Assembly (NCBI RefSeq): GCF_007859205.1
Contig: NZ_VOHP01000001.1
Coordinates: 414,786 to 478,785, forward strand
DNA: 64,000 nucleotides
Source of the DNA: Streptococcus sp. sy004
GTDB taxonomy: Bacteria > Bacillota > Bacilli > Lactobacillales > Streptococcaceae
Direction: 5' to 3'
Below, piece after piece: positions 1-10,033 of the stretch (position 1 is its first letter; each line of letters begins with the position of its first letter). The notes beneath the pieces were generated by a model. The model was not told the origin of the DNA and did no database searches. It worked only from the letters and a program-made list of their open reading frames with translations. The position numbers were made by a program, and so were the translations under genes.

Positions 1-1432
1 CGGCATACTTACGTTTGATTTCTTCAAGTTCTTCTTTGATAATGGCAATAACACGTTCTGGCTTAGCTAAAATATCAGCTAAATCAGCAATTAAGGCTAA
101 TAAATCCTGATATTCTGATTGAATTTTATCTCGTTCCAAGCCAGTCAAACGACGCAAACGCATGTCTAAAATGGCTTGACTTTGACGTTCCGATAAATTA
201 AATCGCTTAATTAACTGAGCTTGAGCTAGGGCGTCAGTTTCACTATTTCGGATAATTGTAATCACTTCATCCAAATGATCTAAAGCAATCAACAAACCTT
301 CTAAAATATGTGCTCGTTGCTCTGCCTTGGTCTTATCAAATTGTGTTCGACGTGTAATAACCTCTTTTTGATGGGCAATATAATTATCTAAAATTTGACG
401 CAAGGAAAGAATTTTAGGAATACCATGTTCAATGGCCAGCATATTGAAACCAAAGTTTGTTTGCAGGCTGGTTAACTTGAAAAGGTTATTTAAGATAACA
501 CTCGCTGACGCATCACGTCGGACTTCAATCACTAAACGAACACCTTCACGATTAGATTCGTCACGAACTGCCGTAATTCCCTCAATACGTTTTTCTTGAG
601 CTAAGCGAACAATATGCTCATGAACTTTATCCTTGTTGACTATGTAAGGAAACTCTGTCACGACAATCCGTTCACGACCATTGGACATCTCTTCAATCTC
701 TGTCTTAGCTCGTAAAACAATAGACCCCTTACCTGTTTCATAAGCCTTATGAATGCCTGACTTACCCATAACCAAAGCGCCAGTCGGAAAATCAGGACCA
801 GGTAAAACCGTCATCAAATCCCGGGTTGTTGACTCTGGCTTATCCAACACCATTTTGACCGCTTCGATCGTTTCTCCTAAGTTGTGTGGTGGGATATTGG
901 TTGCCATACCAACTGCAATTCCTGTTGCCCCATTAACCAAAAGATTAGGGAAACGAGCAGGTAAAACTAAGGGTTCTCGCTCGCTACCATCATAGTTATC
1001 TGCAAAGTCAACCGTATTTTTGGTAATGTCACGCAGCATTTCTAAAGCAATTTTGCTCATTCTTGCCTCAGTATAACGCTGAGCCGCTGGACGATCACCA
1101 TCCATTGAACCAAAATTTCCATGACCATCAACCAGCATATGTCGGTAATTCCACCACTGAGCCATACGAACCATGGCTTCATAAATAGACGAATCACCAT
1201 GAGGATGGTATTTACCCATGACATCACCTGTAATACGAGCCGATTTCTTATGAGGCTTATCTGGTGTCACCCCTAGTTCATTCATCCCATATAGAATTCG
1301 ACGATGAACGGGCTTAAGGCCATCACGAACATCAGGCAAGGCACGAGCCACAATTACACTCATGGCATAGTCAATAAAACTTGTTTTCATTTCACTTGTT
1401 AAATTGACATTTACTAAATTTTTATCTTGCAT
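1..1432 (-). CDS. gyrA: DNA gyrase subunit A (5' part; 3' end outside the window)
   Basis: Translating the minus strand from the ATG at 1432 gives a typical GyrA N-terminus, open to the left edge (about 477 residues seen of a usual ~820). Visible are the winged-helix and tower core of the breakage-reunion domain, with the catalytic tyrosine in AAQRYTEAR. The quinolone-resistance-determining region reads [10 protein letters not shown], with Ser81 and Glu85 both in the drug-sensitive form known from streptococci. GyrA pairs with GyrB to introduce negative supercoils. The C-terminal beta-pinwheel lies beyond the window. The gene is divergent from ldh and its own extended -10 promoter lies about 35 bases upstream. 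Confidence 0.97.
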   Translation of the reverse strand, partial: MQDKNLVNVNLTSEMKTSFIDYAMSVIVARALPDVRDGLKPVHRRILYGMNELGVTPDKPHKKSARITGDVMGKYHPHGDSSIYEAMVRMAQWWNYRHMLVDGHGNFGSMDGDRPAAQRYTEARMSKIALEMLRDITKNTVDFADNYDGSEREPLVLPARFPNLLVNGATGIAVGMATNIPPHNLGETIEAVKMVLDKPESTTRDLMTVLPGPDFPTGALVMGKSGIHKAYETGKGSIVLRAKTEIEEMSNGRERIVVTEFPYIVNKDKVHEHIVRLAQEKRIEGITAVRDESNREGVRLVIEVRRDASASVILNNLFKLTSLQTNFGFNMLAIEHGIPKILSLRQILDNYIAHQKEVITRRTQFDKTKAEQRAHILEGLLIALDHLDEVITIIRNSETDALAQAQLIKRFNLSERQSQAILDMRLRRLTGLERDKIQSEYQDLLALIADLADILAKPERVIAIIKEELEEIKRKYA

Positions 1433-1466
1433 TTTCTGCCTCTTTTCTCACGAAACTCACCTTCTT

Positions 1467-1475
1467 ATTATACCA
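1467..1475 (-). promoter_or_regulatory. extended -10 promoter of gyrA
   Basis: The minus strand reads TGGTATAAT, a perfect -10 hexamer with the TGn extension. No good -35 hexamer sits 16-18 bases further up, which is usual for extended -10 promoters. Confidence 0.6.
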
Positions 1476-1497
1476 TAAAAAGCTAAAACCCTCGGTC

Positions 1498-1511
1498 TGT
1501 AAGCGTTCTCA
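1498..1511. promoter_or_regulatory. cre-like (CcpA) site between gyrA and ldh
   Basis: TGTAAGCGTTCTCA fits the catabolite-responsive element consensus apart from its outermost base. It lies about 35 bases upstream of the ldh -35 box, and ldh is a known CcpA target in lactic acid bacteria. It sits inside a CCTCG...CGAGG inverted repeat, so it could also form a weak hairpin. Inferred from the motif only. Confidence 0.45.
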
Positions 1512-1531
1512 TCGAGGATTTTTCATTTTCT

Positions 1532-1562
1532 TAATGACATTTTTCACAAAAAGTGATAGAAT
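1532..1562 (+). promoter_or_regulatory. ldh promoter with overlapping Rex-like operator
   Basis: ATGACA (1534-1539), a 17-base spacer and TAGAAT (1557-1562) form a good sigma-A promoter. Bases 1532-1549 match the Rex operator TTGTGAAnnnnTTCACAA at 11 of 14 defined positions, with a perfect right half TTCACAA, and cover the -35 box. The rex gene is in this window at 22079. NADH-responsive repression of ldh is the expected meaning. Confidence 0.6.
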
Positions 1563-1609
1563 AAGGTTCGTATGGAGAAATCCAATAAAATATAAAGGGA
1601 GATGTTTAG

Positions 1610-2593
<984 letters not shown>

Positions 2594-2600
2594 TTTAATA

Positions 2601-2635
2601 AAAAACATCCTTAATAATTAAGGATGTTTTTTATT
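2601..2635 (+). terminator. ldh terminator
   Basis: ACATCCTTAA and TTAAGGATGT form a 10-base-pair stem followed by a T run, just after the ldh stop codon. Confidence 0.85.
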
Positions 2636-2648
2636 AGTCATTAAACCA

Positions 2649-2677
2649 GAAAAAATCTCAGCTCTTTGGCTGAGATT
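2649..2677 (-). terminator. nox terminator
   Basis: On the minus strand AATCTCAGC / GCTGAGATT form a 9-base-pair stem followed by six T, directly after the nox stop codon. Confidence 0.85.
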
Positions 2678-2684
2678 GATTAAA

Positions 2685-4055
2685 TTATTTTGCATTAAGA
2701 GCAGCCATTGTGATGTAGTTGTATGGCTTATTGAAATGTGGCAAGAAGAAAATATCTGTTAGTGCCAATTTCTCGATCGTTACACCTTCTTGGATAGCAA
2801 GTGAGAACATATGAATACCCATAGACATATCTTCACGAGCTACCATTTGAGCACCAAGGATACGACGTGATTCTTTATCGTAAACGATTTTTAGTGTTAC
2901 TGGGAAGTTACCATGTTCCATAAACTCTGGTTTTTGATTATCAGTAAACTCAGTGACCTCAGCATCAAAACCAAGACGATTTGCTTTTTCAAGTGTCAAA
3001 CCAGTTGATACCATGTGCAAGCCATAGATTGAAATACCATTTGACCCTTGTACACCAATTCCTTCAAGGTCTGTACCACAAGCGTTATGTGCTGCTACGA
3101 TACCTGTACGAACAGCATTTGACGCAAGAGCGATATAGCTAGTGTCTTTAGTTGCATTGTCATAGATTGTTGCACAATCACCAATTGCATAGACATCTTT
3201 AACACTTGTTTCTTGTTTCTTGTTAACAAGGAATGCACCATTACGGAACAATTCAACTTTATCACCAGCAAGAGCTGTATTAGGACGGAAGCCAACAGCC
3301 AAAACAACCATGTCAACATCGTACTCAGCTTTATCAGTAATGATTTTTTCAACTTTACCATCACCAGCGATTTCTTTAACCGTTTGACCGAAAGCCAGTT
3401 GGATGCCATTATCTTCAAGATTCTTAGCCATCATATCAGTCAAATCTTTGTCATAGTAACCTGCAAGACATGTATCAACAACGTCAATCAAGATGACTTC
3501 TTTGCCTTTACGTTGGAAAGCTTCTGCTAACTCAACACCAATATAACCTGCACCAACAACAGCAACACGTTTAATATCAGCATCTTTTAGTTTTTCAATA
3601 ACGTCTGCTGAATTTTGATACAATTTAACAAATTGCAAGTTCTTAAGTGTAGCTTCAAATTCACGAGAACCTTCTTTGATTTCAGCACCTTTGATTGGAG
3701 GAAGAATTGGTTGTGAACCTGTCGCAAAGATCAATTTGTCGTAAGTTTCAACATGTTTTGTTCCATCTTCTAGAACTGCATGAACTTCTTTTTTGTCATA
3801 GTCAATAGACTCAACAGGAGAGTTCATGTAAACTTTAGCTCCCATACTTTCCAATTGTTCTTTATCAGAATAGAACAAACCTTCTGGTCCAGCAATTTGT
3901 TCACCAATCCAAAGCGCCATTCCGCAACCTAGGAAAGAAATGTTAGAGTTTTGGTCAAAAACAACAATTTCGTTTTCACTACCATAATTTGACAACATTG
4001 TTTTAATACAAGCTGTACCTGCGTGGTTTGCACCAACAACAACAATTTTACTCAT
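2685..4055 (-). CDS. nox: NADH oxidase, water-forming
   Basis: This 456-residue FAD flavoprotein reduces O2 to water with NADH, giving oxygen tolerance and NAD+ regeneration. The FAD-binding N-terminus ([11 protein letters not shown]) is followed by the redox-active single cysteine C44 in FLGCGMALW, which cycles as sulfenic acid in this family. The NAD-binding motif [15 protein letters not shown] and the FAD-closing AIGDCA come later, then a C-terminal dimerisation domain. It is monocistronic with its own terminator. A cre-like sequence overlaps its -35 region. CoA-disulfide reductase is a close relative, but the context and sequence favour Nox. Confidence 0.93.
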   Translation of the reverse strand: MSKIVVVGANHAGTACIKTMLSNYGSENEIVVFDQNSNISFLGCGMALWIGEQIAGPEGLFYSDKEQLESMGAKVYMNSPVESIDYDKKEVHAVLEDGTKHVETYDKLIFATGSQPILPPIKGAEIKEGSREFEATLKNLQFVKLYQNSADVIEKLKDADIKRVAVVGAGYIGVELAEAFQRKGKEVILIDVVDTCLAGYYDKDLTDMMAKNLEDNGIQLAFGQTVKEIAGDGKVEKIITDKAEYDVDMVVLAVGFRPNTALAGDKVELFRNGAFLVNKKQETSVKDVYAIGDCATIYDNATKDTSYIALASNAVRTGIVAAHNACGTDLEGIGVQGSNGISIYGLHMVSTGLTLEKANRLGFDAEVTEFTDNQKPEFMEHGNFPVTLKIVYDKESRRILGAQMVAREDMSMGIHMFSLAIQEGVTIEKLALTDIFFLPHFNKPYNYITMAALNAK

Positions 4056-4092
4056 TTTAAAATCTCTACTTTCATTTTTTTCTTACTCTTTT

Positions 4093-4120
4093 ATTATACC
4101 ATTTTTTAAAAACGCTTTCC
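4093..4120 (-). promoter_or_regulatory. nox promoter with cre-like site
   Basis: The minus strand has TATAAT at 4093-4098, about 38 bases before the nox ATG. The sequence GGAAAGCGTTTTTA (plus coordinates 4107-4120) resembles a cre core and covers the -35 position. CcpA control is an inference from the motif. Confidence 0.5.
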
Positions 4121-4160
4121 ACTAATTTGACTAGATTTTACGTTATTTATTTAAAAAATA

Positions 4161-4184
4161 AAAAATCGGTTATGCCGATTTTTT
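4161..4184 (-). terminator. terminator of the nucleoside operon
   Basis: ATCGG/CCGAT stem flanked by A and T runs. It overlaps the last codon of the final permease gene, so the operon ends here. Confidence 0.7.
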
Positions 4185-5148
4185 ATTTTGATTTAATGTA
4201 GTTCACTCCATCAGCTTTAGGTGCGACAGATTGTCCAAAGAAAGCTGCTAAAACCACAATAGTCAAGAGATAAGGTGCAATCTGAAGATAAACTGTTGGA
4301 ATTTTTGACAAGAGTGGTAATTGACTACCAATAACCGCTAAACTTTGTGATAAACCAAAGAATAGACTAGCCAACATAGCACCTACTGGATTCCACTTAC
4401 CGAAAATCATCGCCGCTAAGGAGATGAAACCTGGACCTAAGATTGTTGTAATGGCAAAGTTTACTGAAATTGATTGCGCATAAAGTGCTCCACCAACACC
4501 ACCAAGGAAACCTGAAATCATAATACCAAAATAACGCATTTTGTAAACATTGATTCCCAAAGTGTCTGCTGCTTGTGGGTGCTCACCAACTGAACGCAAA
4601 CGTAAACCAAAACGTGTTTTATATAGAACATACCATGCAGCAAATGAGAAAGCAATCGCTAAATAACCTAAGATACTCGTATTTGTAAAGAAAATTTCAC
4701 CTAAAACAGGAATATCTGACAAAACTGGGAAAGTAAATTTTCCAAAAGATTGTTGGATATTATCTGTTTGCCCTTTAGAATAAAGAGCCTTAGTTAAGAA
4801 AATCGCTAGAGCAGGTGCTAAAAGATTGAGTACTGTACCACTTACGGTATGGTCGGCTCTAAAATTGATAGTCGCTAAGGCATGAATAAGAGAAAAAACT
4901 AACCCAACTAAACCTGCTACCAACATAGCTACCCAAGGAGTCATTTTTCCAAAACTATCAGCAAATTCTAAATTGAAAACAATTCCAGAAAAGGCTCCAA
5001 CAACCATGATCCCTTCAAGACCGACATTAACCGTTCCAGAACGTTCTGAGAAAACCCCGCCAATACTAGTAAAAATTAAAGGCGCAGCATAGATTAACAT
5101 AGAGGATACTAAGAGCGATAAAATTGTTACTAAACTTAATGATGGCAT
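4183..5148 (-). CDS. nupC: nucleoside ABC transporter permease (second subunit)
   Basis: This very hydrophobic protein of 321 residues belongs to the BPD_transp_2 permease family, which works with Med/BmpA-type binding proteins in nucleoside uptake. Many membrane helices are visible, and motifs such as FSERSGTVNVGLEGIM and LRSVGEHPQAADTLGIN are typical of the smaller of the two permeases. I start at the ATG at 5148 (MPSLSLV), one base after the preceding gene's stop codon, because AGGAAAATAGG lies just upstream. A longer in-frame start at 5196 lies inside the preceding gene and lacks such a site. It ends the operon at a hairpin terminator. Confidence 0.88.
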   Translation of the reverse strand: MPSLSLVTILSLLVSSMLIYAAPLIFTSIGGVFSERSGTVNVGLEGIMVVGAFSGIVFNLEFADSFGKMTPWVAMLVAGLVGLVFSLIHALATINFRADHTVSGTVLNLLAPALAIFLTKALYSKGQTDNIQQSFGKFTFPVLSDIPVLGEIFFTNTSILGYLAIAFSFAAWYVLYKTRFGLRLRSVGEHPQAADTLGINVYKMRYFGIMISGFLGGVGGALYAQSISVNFAITTILGPGFISLAAMIFGKWNPVGAMLASLFFGLSQSLAVIGSQLPLLSKIPTVYLQIAPYLLTIVVLAAFFGQSVAPKADGVNYIKSK

Positions 5149-5149
5149 C

Positions 5150-6211
5150 CTATTTTCCTCCTTTTCCAGCTTTTCGTGAAGCCATAAATCGTTCAATTAA
5201 ATAATGTGATGCAACGAAGAAGATAATTGAAGCTGTTACAATACTTACCAATTCTGGTGGAATACCAGCCACAGTCATCCCTGTCTTACCAACACTCAAA
5301 ATGGCAAAAAGCAAGGCAGCAAAGAAAATACCAATTGGAGAATTCGCTGCTAACAAACTAACAGCCATCCCTTCAAAACCAATAGCAAGTGAGCTATTTT
5401 GAACAAAGACATTTTCAAACGTTCCTAGCCCTTCAACAACCCCACCCAGACCTGCTAAGGCACCTGAGATAACCATAGATAAGATAATGGTTTTTTTAGC
5501 TGACATACCTGCATATTCACTGGCATGTGAATTTAGACCAACTGAACGAATTTCAAAACCTAAAATTGTTTTGTTCAGTAAGAACCAAATAACAGCAATT
5601 GCAATCAAGGCAAAGAAAATACCAATATTCATTCGAGAATTACTAGTCATTGCTGATAGCCATTCTGTTTGATAAGAAGCATTACTACTAACTTGAATAC
5701 TAGAGTCAACACTACGCATTAAATCTTTAGAAAAAGCATTTTGAATAATGGCATTACCACCGTAAAGAATGATGTAATTCATCATGATGGTTACGATAAC
5801 TTCACTAGTTCCTAAATAAGCACGAAGAACACCTGGAATAGCTCCTGACAGACCTCCTGCCAACATCGCAATTACTACAGTAATTAGGATTAACAATGGA
5901 CGAGACATATCAGGATTTTCCAAAGCAAACCAACCTGCAGCAATCCAACCTGCTAAAGCCTGTCCTGGCAAACCGACATTAAAGAATCCAGCACGACTGG
6001 CTACAGAGAAACCTAGACCGATTAAAATAAGTGGTCCCATCGCACGGAAAATTTCTCCAATATTTTTCAAGCTACCAAAAGCCACTTGGAAAAGACCTTC
6101 ATAACCCCAGAGTGGGTCATATCCAAAAATAAGCATGACTACTGCACCTAGCAACAGGCCTAGTAGAACTGAAATTAAAGGAACAATAATTTGTTGATTT
6201 TTCTTAGACAT
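5150..6211 (-). CDS. nupB: nucleoside ABC transporter permease (first subunit)
   Basis: This membrane permease of 353 residues belongs to the same family as its downstream neighbour and forms the channel with it. The motifs FFNVGLPGQALAG and IRSVGLNSHASEYAG are diagnostic of the larger subunit. The start at 6211 (MSKKNQQ) follows AGGAGG with 6-base spacing. Eight more in-frame residues upstream would lie inside the ATPase gene and have no ribosome-binding site. It overlaps the ATPase gene by 8 bases and is one base from the next permease, so the three are translated together. Confidence 0.88.
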   Translation of the reverse strand: MSKKNQQIIVPLISVLLGLLLGAVVMLIFGYDPLWGYEGLFQVAFGSLKNIGEIFRAMGPLILIGLGFSVASRAGFFNVGLPGQALAGWIAAGWFALENPDMSRPLLILITVVIAMLAGGLSGAIPGVLRAYLGTSEVIVTIMMNYIILYGGNAIIQNAFSKDLMRSVDSSIQVSSNASYQTEWLSAMTSNSRMNIGIFFALIAIAVIWFLLNKTILGFEIRSVGLNSHASEYAGMSAKKTIILSMVISGALAGLGGVVEGLGTFENVFVQNSSLAIGFEGMAVSLLAANSPIGIFFAALLFAILSVGKTGMTVAGIPPELVSIVTASIIFFVASHYLIERFMASRKAGKGGK

Positions 6212-7736
6212 GACTAACCTCCTTGTCAATAGCACCGCCTGCCATCAAGATACCTAACTCTTGTTTATTAGTTTCTTCTGGTTTTACAATGCCTTTAATA
6301 TGGCCGTCATGGATTACAGCAATACGATCTGAAACATCTAAAATTTCATCTAATTCAAAACTCACAACAAGAACCGCCTTGCCTTTATCACGTTCAGCAA
6401 TCAAACGTTTACGAATGTACTCAATCGCTCCCACATCCAAGCCACGAGTTGGTTGACTAACAATTAGTAAGTCTGGGTTACGATCAACTTCACGAGCAAT
6501 AATAGCCTTTTGCTGATTACCACCTGAAAAACCTTTGGCAGGTACTAGTTCATTAGCTCCACGAACATCAAATTCTGCCATCAGTTTCTTAGCATAATCA
6601 TTGATTTTCTTATAATCTAAGATACCTTTTTTACTTAAAGGTTCTTTATAATAAGTTTGAAGTGCGATATTTTCAGCCAAAGTCATAGGAAGTACCAAAC
6701 CATCACGATGACGATCCTCAGGAACATGACCAACACTCAGCTCTGTAATTTGACGAGCTGTCATTTTTGTTATTTCTTGTCCTTTTATTTTAATGCTTCC
6801 TGATTTCGCCTTGCGTAATCCTGTGATTGCTTGAATCAATTCACTTTGACCATTGCCATCAATTCCAGCAATACCAATGATTTCGCCAGCTCTCACATCT
6901 AATGATAGATTTTTAACTGCTGGAATTCCCCTATTTTCATTGACAACTAAATCTTTAATTGATAACACAACGTCTTTTGGTTCAGCAGCTTTTTTAGCCG
7001 TTTTGAAAGAAACAGAACGCCCAACCATCATTTCAGCCAAATCTTCAGCAGTTGCTCCAGCAACATTAACCGTTTGAATACTCTTACCACGACGAATTAC
7101 AGTAACACGATTAGCAACTGCTCTAATCTCGTCTAATTTATGTGTGATTAGGATAATAGATTTACCTTCTTTGACCAAATTACGCATGATTACCATCAAT
7201 TCTTGAATTTCAGATGGGGTCAAAACGGCTGTTGGCTCATCAAAAATCAACAAATCTGCACCACGATAAAGAGTTTTCAAAATTTCAACACGTTGTTGAG
7301 CACCTACTGTAATGTCCTCTACCTTAGCAGAAGGATCTACGGCTAAACCATATTTTTCAGAAAGTTCCTTGATTTCCTTAGTCGCTTTCTTCAAATCTAA
7401 AACGCCATTTTTAACGGTTTCGTTACCAAGAATAATATTTTCAGCAACTGTAAAGGCTTCCACCAACATAAAATGTTGGTGAACCATTCCAATTCCTAAG
7501 CTGTTAGATTTAGAGGGCGAATCAATCTTAACTACTTCACCTTTAATCGCAATTTCTCCACTCGTTGGTTCAAGCAAACCTGCTAGCATATTCATCAAAG
7601 TTGATTTTCCTGCTCCATTTTCACCAAGAAGAGCATGAATCTCACCTTTTTTAACCGTTAGGTTAATGTGATCATTAGCTACAAAATCACCAAATTTTTT
7701 TGTGATTTCTCTCATTTCAATGACATTTTCAGTCAT
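6204..7736 (-). CDS. nupA: nucleoside ABC transporter ATP-binding protein (two NBDs)
   Basis: The 510-residue protein carries two fused nucleotide-binding domains. The first has Walker A GENGAGKST near residue 38, the variant signature TVGAQQRVEIL, and LLIFDEPTAVLTP. The second has a degenerate Walker A (GIDGNGQSEL), the signature FSGGNQQKAI and LLIVSQPTRGLDVG. One strong and one weak ATP site is normal for ribose- and nucleoside-type importers. It energises uptake by the two permeases downstream. It is separated from the binding-protein gene by three hairpins, which probably lower its expression relative to BmpA. Confidence 0.92.
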   Translation of the reverse strand: MTENVIEMREITKKFGDFVANDHINLTVKKGEIHALLGENGAGKSTLMNMLAGLLEPTSGEIAIKGEVVKIDSPSKSNSLGIGMVHQHFMLVEAFTVAENIILGNETVKNGVLDLKKATKEIKELSEKYGLAVDPSAKVEDITVGAQQRVEILKTLYRGADLLIFDEPTAVLTPSEIQELMVIMRNLVKEGKSIILITHKLDEIRAVANRVTVIRRGKSIQTVNVAGATAEDLAEMMVGRSVSFKTAKKAAEPKDVVLSIKDLVVNENRGIPAVKNLSLDVRAGEIIGIAGIDGNGQSELIQAITGLRKAKSGSIKIKGQEITKMTARQITELSVGHVPEDRHRDGLVLPMTLAENIALQTYYKEPLSKKGILDYKKINDYAKKLMAEFDVRGANELVPAKGFSGGNQQKAIIAREVDRNPDLLIVSQPTRGLDVGAIEYIRKRLIAERDKGKAVLVVSFELDEILDVSDRIAVIHDGHIKGIVKPEETNKQELGILMAGGAIDKEVSHV

Positions 7737-7772
7737 AGGAATCTTCCTTTCAACATAATATCTATCAGTCAG

Positions 7773-7850
7773 TAAAACTTAGCAAAATTGCTAAGCTTTA
7801 CTGAGGTATAAATACCTCAGTCTCTTAAAAAGCGACCGACAATGGTCGCT
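7773..7850 (-). terminator. three stacked hairpins between bmpA and nupA
   Basis: In transcription order (minus strand) there are: AGCGACC/GGTCGCT with a following T5 (7831-7850, T run 7827-7831); a perfect 10-base stem ACTGAGGTAT/ATACCTCAGT (7800-7821); and CTTAGCAA/TTGCTAAG followed by TTTT (7774-7795). The first looks like an intrinsic terminator, and the others could be partial terminators or RNA-stabilising stems. Together they probably set more binding protein than transporter. Confidence 0.7.
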
Positions 7851-7860
7851 TTATGCATCA

Positions 7861-8910
7861 TTATTTTTCTGGAACAGTGATTTCACCAGAAATAATTTTA
7901 GCTTTAGCATCTTCCACTGCTTTTTTAGCCTCATCATCAAGATTAGTTGTAGCAATATTCACACCACCATCTTTAAGACCATAAACAGTTGTTTTACCAC
8001 CTGGGAATTTACCATCTTTTGTCTCGTTTGTGATTGATTGTAAAGCATTACCAACTTCTTTAATAGATGATGCTAGAACAAAGTTTGATTCCTTACCATC
8101 TTTAGAAGTGTATTTACCTTCTTCAGATTGATCTCGGTCAACGCCAATAACCCAAACTTTTTCATCTTCGTTTTTAGTTTCGTTGATTGATTTAGCTTCA
8201 CTAAATACGCCTGCACCAGTTCCTCCTGCTGCTTGATAGATAACATCTGCACCAGCTGCATATTGAGCAGCTGCGATTGTTTTACCTTTAGCCGCATCAC
8301 CAAATGAACCAGCATATTCTACTGAAATTTTAATAGATGAATCTACAGATTTCACACCCGCTTCAAAACCTTTTTCGAAACGAGTGATAACTTCACCTTC
8401 CATACCACCGATGAAGCCAACTTGTTTAGTTTTCGTTGCTTTAGCTGCTGCAACCCCTGCCAAATATGCTGCTTCATTATCTGCAAAAACAACACTCGCT
8501 ACGTTATCTTTACCTTCAATAACAGAGTCAATGATCGCAAAGTTAGTATCTGGATTATCACCAGCAACTTTATCTACTGCATCATAGAGAGCAAATCCTA
8601 CACCGAAAACTAACTGATAACCACTATCTACTGCACTACTCAAGTTAGTTGTAAATTCTGATTCACCTGATGATTGGAAGTAAGTATAGCCATTATCTTT
8701 TGATAGACCATTCTCTTTACCCCAAGCTTGCAAACCTTCCCAAGCTGACTGGTTAAATGATTTGTCGTCAACTCCACCAGTATCCGTAACCATTGCAACT
8801 TTCAAATCCGTTGCTGCTTCACTAGATGACGCTGCCTTACGATTTGAACAAGCAGCCAATCCTAGTACAGCTACTGACGTTAAACCAACACCAATAAGTT
8901 TCTTGTTCAT
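7861..8910 (-). CDS. bmpA: nucleoside-binding lipoprotein (BmpA/Med family)
   Basis: The 349-residue protein starts with a lipoprotein signal peptide and lipobox LAAC with C21 as the lipidation site, followed by a Ser/Ala-rich linker. The mature part has the Bmp signature (VTDTGGVDDKSFNQSAWEG) and the sugar-binding-like periplasmic fold. It captures nucleosides at the outer face of the membrane and hands them to NupBC. The start is supported by GGAGGG upstream of the ATG. It follows cdd in the same operon, so uptake and catabolism are co-expressed. Confidence 0.93.
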   Translation of the reverse strand: MNKKLIGVGLTSVAVLGLAACSNRKAASSSEAATDLKVAMVTDTGGVDDKSFNQSAWEGLQAWGKENGLSKDNGYTYFQSSGESEFTTNLSSAVDSGYQLVFGVGFALYDAVDKVAGDNPDTNFAIIDSVIEGKDNVASVVFADNEAAYLAGVAAAKATKTKQVGFIGGMEGEVITRFEKGFEAGVKSVDSSIKISVEYAGSFGDAAKGKTIAAAQYAAGADVIYQAAGGTGAGVFSEAKSINETKNEDEKVWVIGVDRDQSEEGKYTSKDGKESNFVLASSIKEVGNALQSITNETKDGKFPGGKTTVYGLKDGGVNIATTNLDDEAKKAVEDAKAKIISGEITVPEK

Positions 8911-8975
8911 TTGAATGAACCCTCCTAAATATTTTTTTGTAACTTAACGTTACAGTAGTTAACTCAATAAACAGA

Positions 8976-9365
8976 TCAATTAAAATCTGTGAAAGAATAT
9001 GGAATTAAATCCTTGACCATCATCTCGACCGTCTTACCATTTTTAGCGACTAAGATAACCTTACTATCTGGTTCGAAAAATTCAACCATAACTTGACGAC
9101 AAGCACCACAAGGTGAGATTGGTTCTTTTGTTTCTCCATAAATTGCAATCTCTGACAAGTTAGTATAGCCTTCTGAAACTGCCTTGAAGATTGCTGTGCG
9201 TTCACCACAATTTGTCAAACCATAGCTTACATTTTCTACGTTACAACCTAAAAAAACTTCTCCATCAATTGTTTTAACAGCTGCACCAACTGGAAATTTA
9301 GAATAAGGAACATACGCTTTTCCACTAGCTTTCTGAGCTAATTCTGCTAATTTAGTATCCACCAT
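8976..9365 (-). CDS. cdd: cytidine deaminase
   Basis: The 129-residue protein deaminates cytidine and deoxycytidine to uridine forms. Zinc ligands and the catalytic glutamate lie in [10 protein letters not shown] / TNCGERTA and in SPCGACRQV, the standard C..E and PCxxC motifs. I choose the ATG at 9365 (MVDTKLAEL), after AAGGAG. A longer in-frame start at 9467 would add residues encoded inside deoC and match nothing in the family. It overlaps the end of deoC by 14 bases, so translation is probably coupled. Confidence 0.95.
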   Translation of the reverse strand: MVDTKLAELAQKASGKAYVPYSKFPVGAAVKTIDGEVFLGCNVENVSYGLTNCGERTAIFKAVSEGYTNLSEIAIYGETKEPISPCGACRQVMVEFFEPDSKVILVAKNGKTVEMMVKDLIPYSFTDFN

Positions 9366-10014
9366 CAACTTGTTCTCCTTTGATAATCGCAACACCTGAT
9401 GAGGTTCCAATGCGTGTTGCTCCTGCTTCAACAAAAGCTTGAGCATCTGCAAATGAACGAGCACCACCCGCAGCTTTTACCCCAATTTCTGGACCAACTG
9501 TTTCACGCATTAACTTAATATCTGCTACTGTTGCCCCATTTGTTGAAAAACCAGTCGATGTTTTAACAAAGTCAGCACCAGCCTTAACAGATAATTGACA
9601 AGCTAATACTTTTTCTTCATCGGTCAAGAGGCAAGTTTCAATGATAACCTTAACCAATTTATCTTGACTAGCTTCAACTACTGCACGAATATCTGCCTCT
9701 ACCAAGTCTAAATCGCCAGACTTCAAAGCACCGATGTTGATAACCATATCAATTTCATCAGCACCAGCTTTAATGCTTTCAGACGTCTCAAAGGCTTTAA
9801 CACTTGGTAAAGTTGCACCTAAAGGAAAACCAACCACTGTACAAACTTTAACGTCTGTACCTTCTAAGGCTTTAGCACAATGAGAAATCCAAGTTGGATT
9901 AACACAAACACTGGCAAAATCGTACTCCTTGGCTTCCTCTAACAGTTGATCAATCTGTTCACCCGTACTATCTTGTTTAAGTAATGTGTGATCAATATAT
10001 TTATTAAGTTGCAT
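9352..10014 (-). CDS. deoC: deoxyribose-phosphate aldolase
   Basis: The 220-residue TIM-barrel class I aldolase cleaves 2-deoxyribose-5-phosphate into glyceraldehyde-3-phosphate and acetaldehyde. The Schiff-base lysine sits in DFVKTSTGF, with supporting residues in [10 protein letters not shown] and KAAGGARSF. Its substrate comes from deoxynucleoside phosphorolysis by the upstream pdp product after phosphopentomutase, which is not in this window. Normal length. Confidence 0.96.
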   Translation of the reverse strand: MQLNKYIDHTLLKQDSTGEQIDQLLEEAKEYDFASVCVNPTWISHCAKALEGTDVKVCTVVGFPLGATLPSVKAFETSESIKAGADEIDMVINIGALKSGDLDLVEADIRAVVEASQDKLVKVIIETCLLTDEEKVLACQLSVKAGADFVKTSTGFSTNGATVADIKLMRETVGPEIGVKAAGGARSFADAQAFVEAGATRIGTSSGVAIIKGEQVDGGY

Positions 10015-10033
10015 AGTTACTTTTGCCTCTTTC

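Noticed and set aside
753..995. 80-codon plus-strand frame
   Set aside because: Lies within gyrA on the opposite strand, which encodes clear GyrA sequence.
1483..1520. Terminator between gyrA and ldh (CCTCG/CGAGG with T run)
   Set aside because: The two genes are divergent, so no transcript ends here; the symmetry is better explained by the cre-like palindrome.
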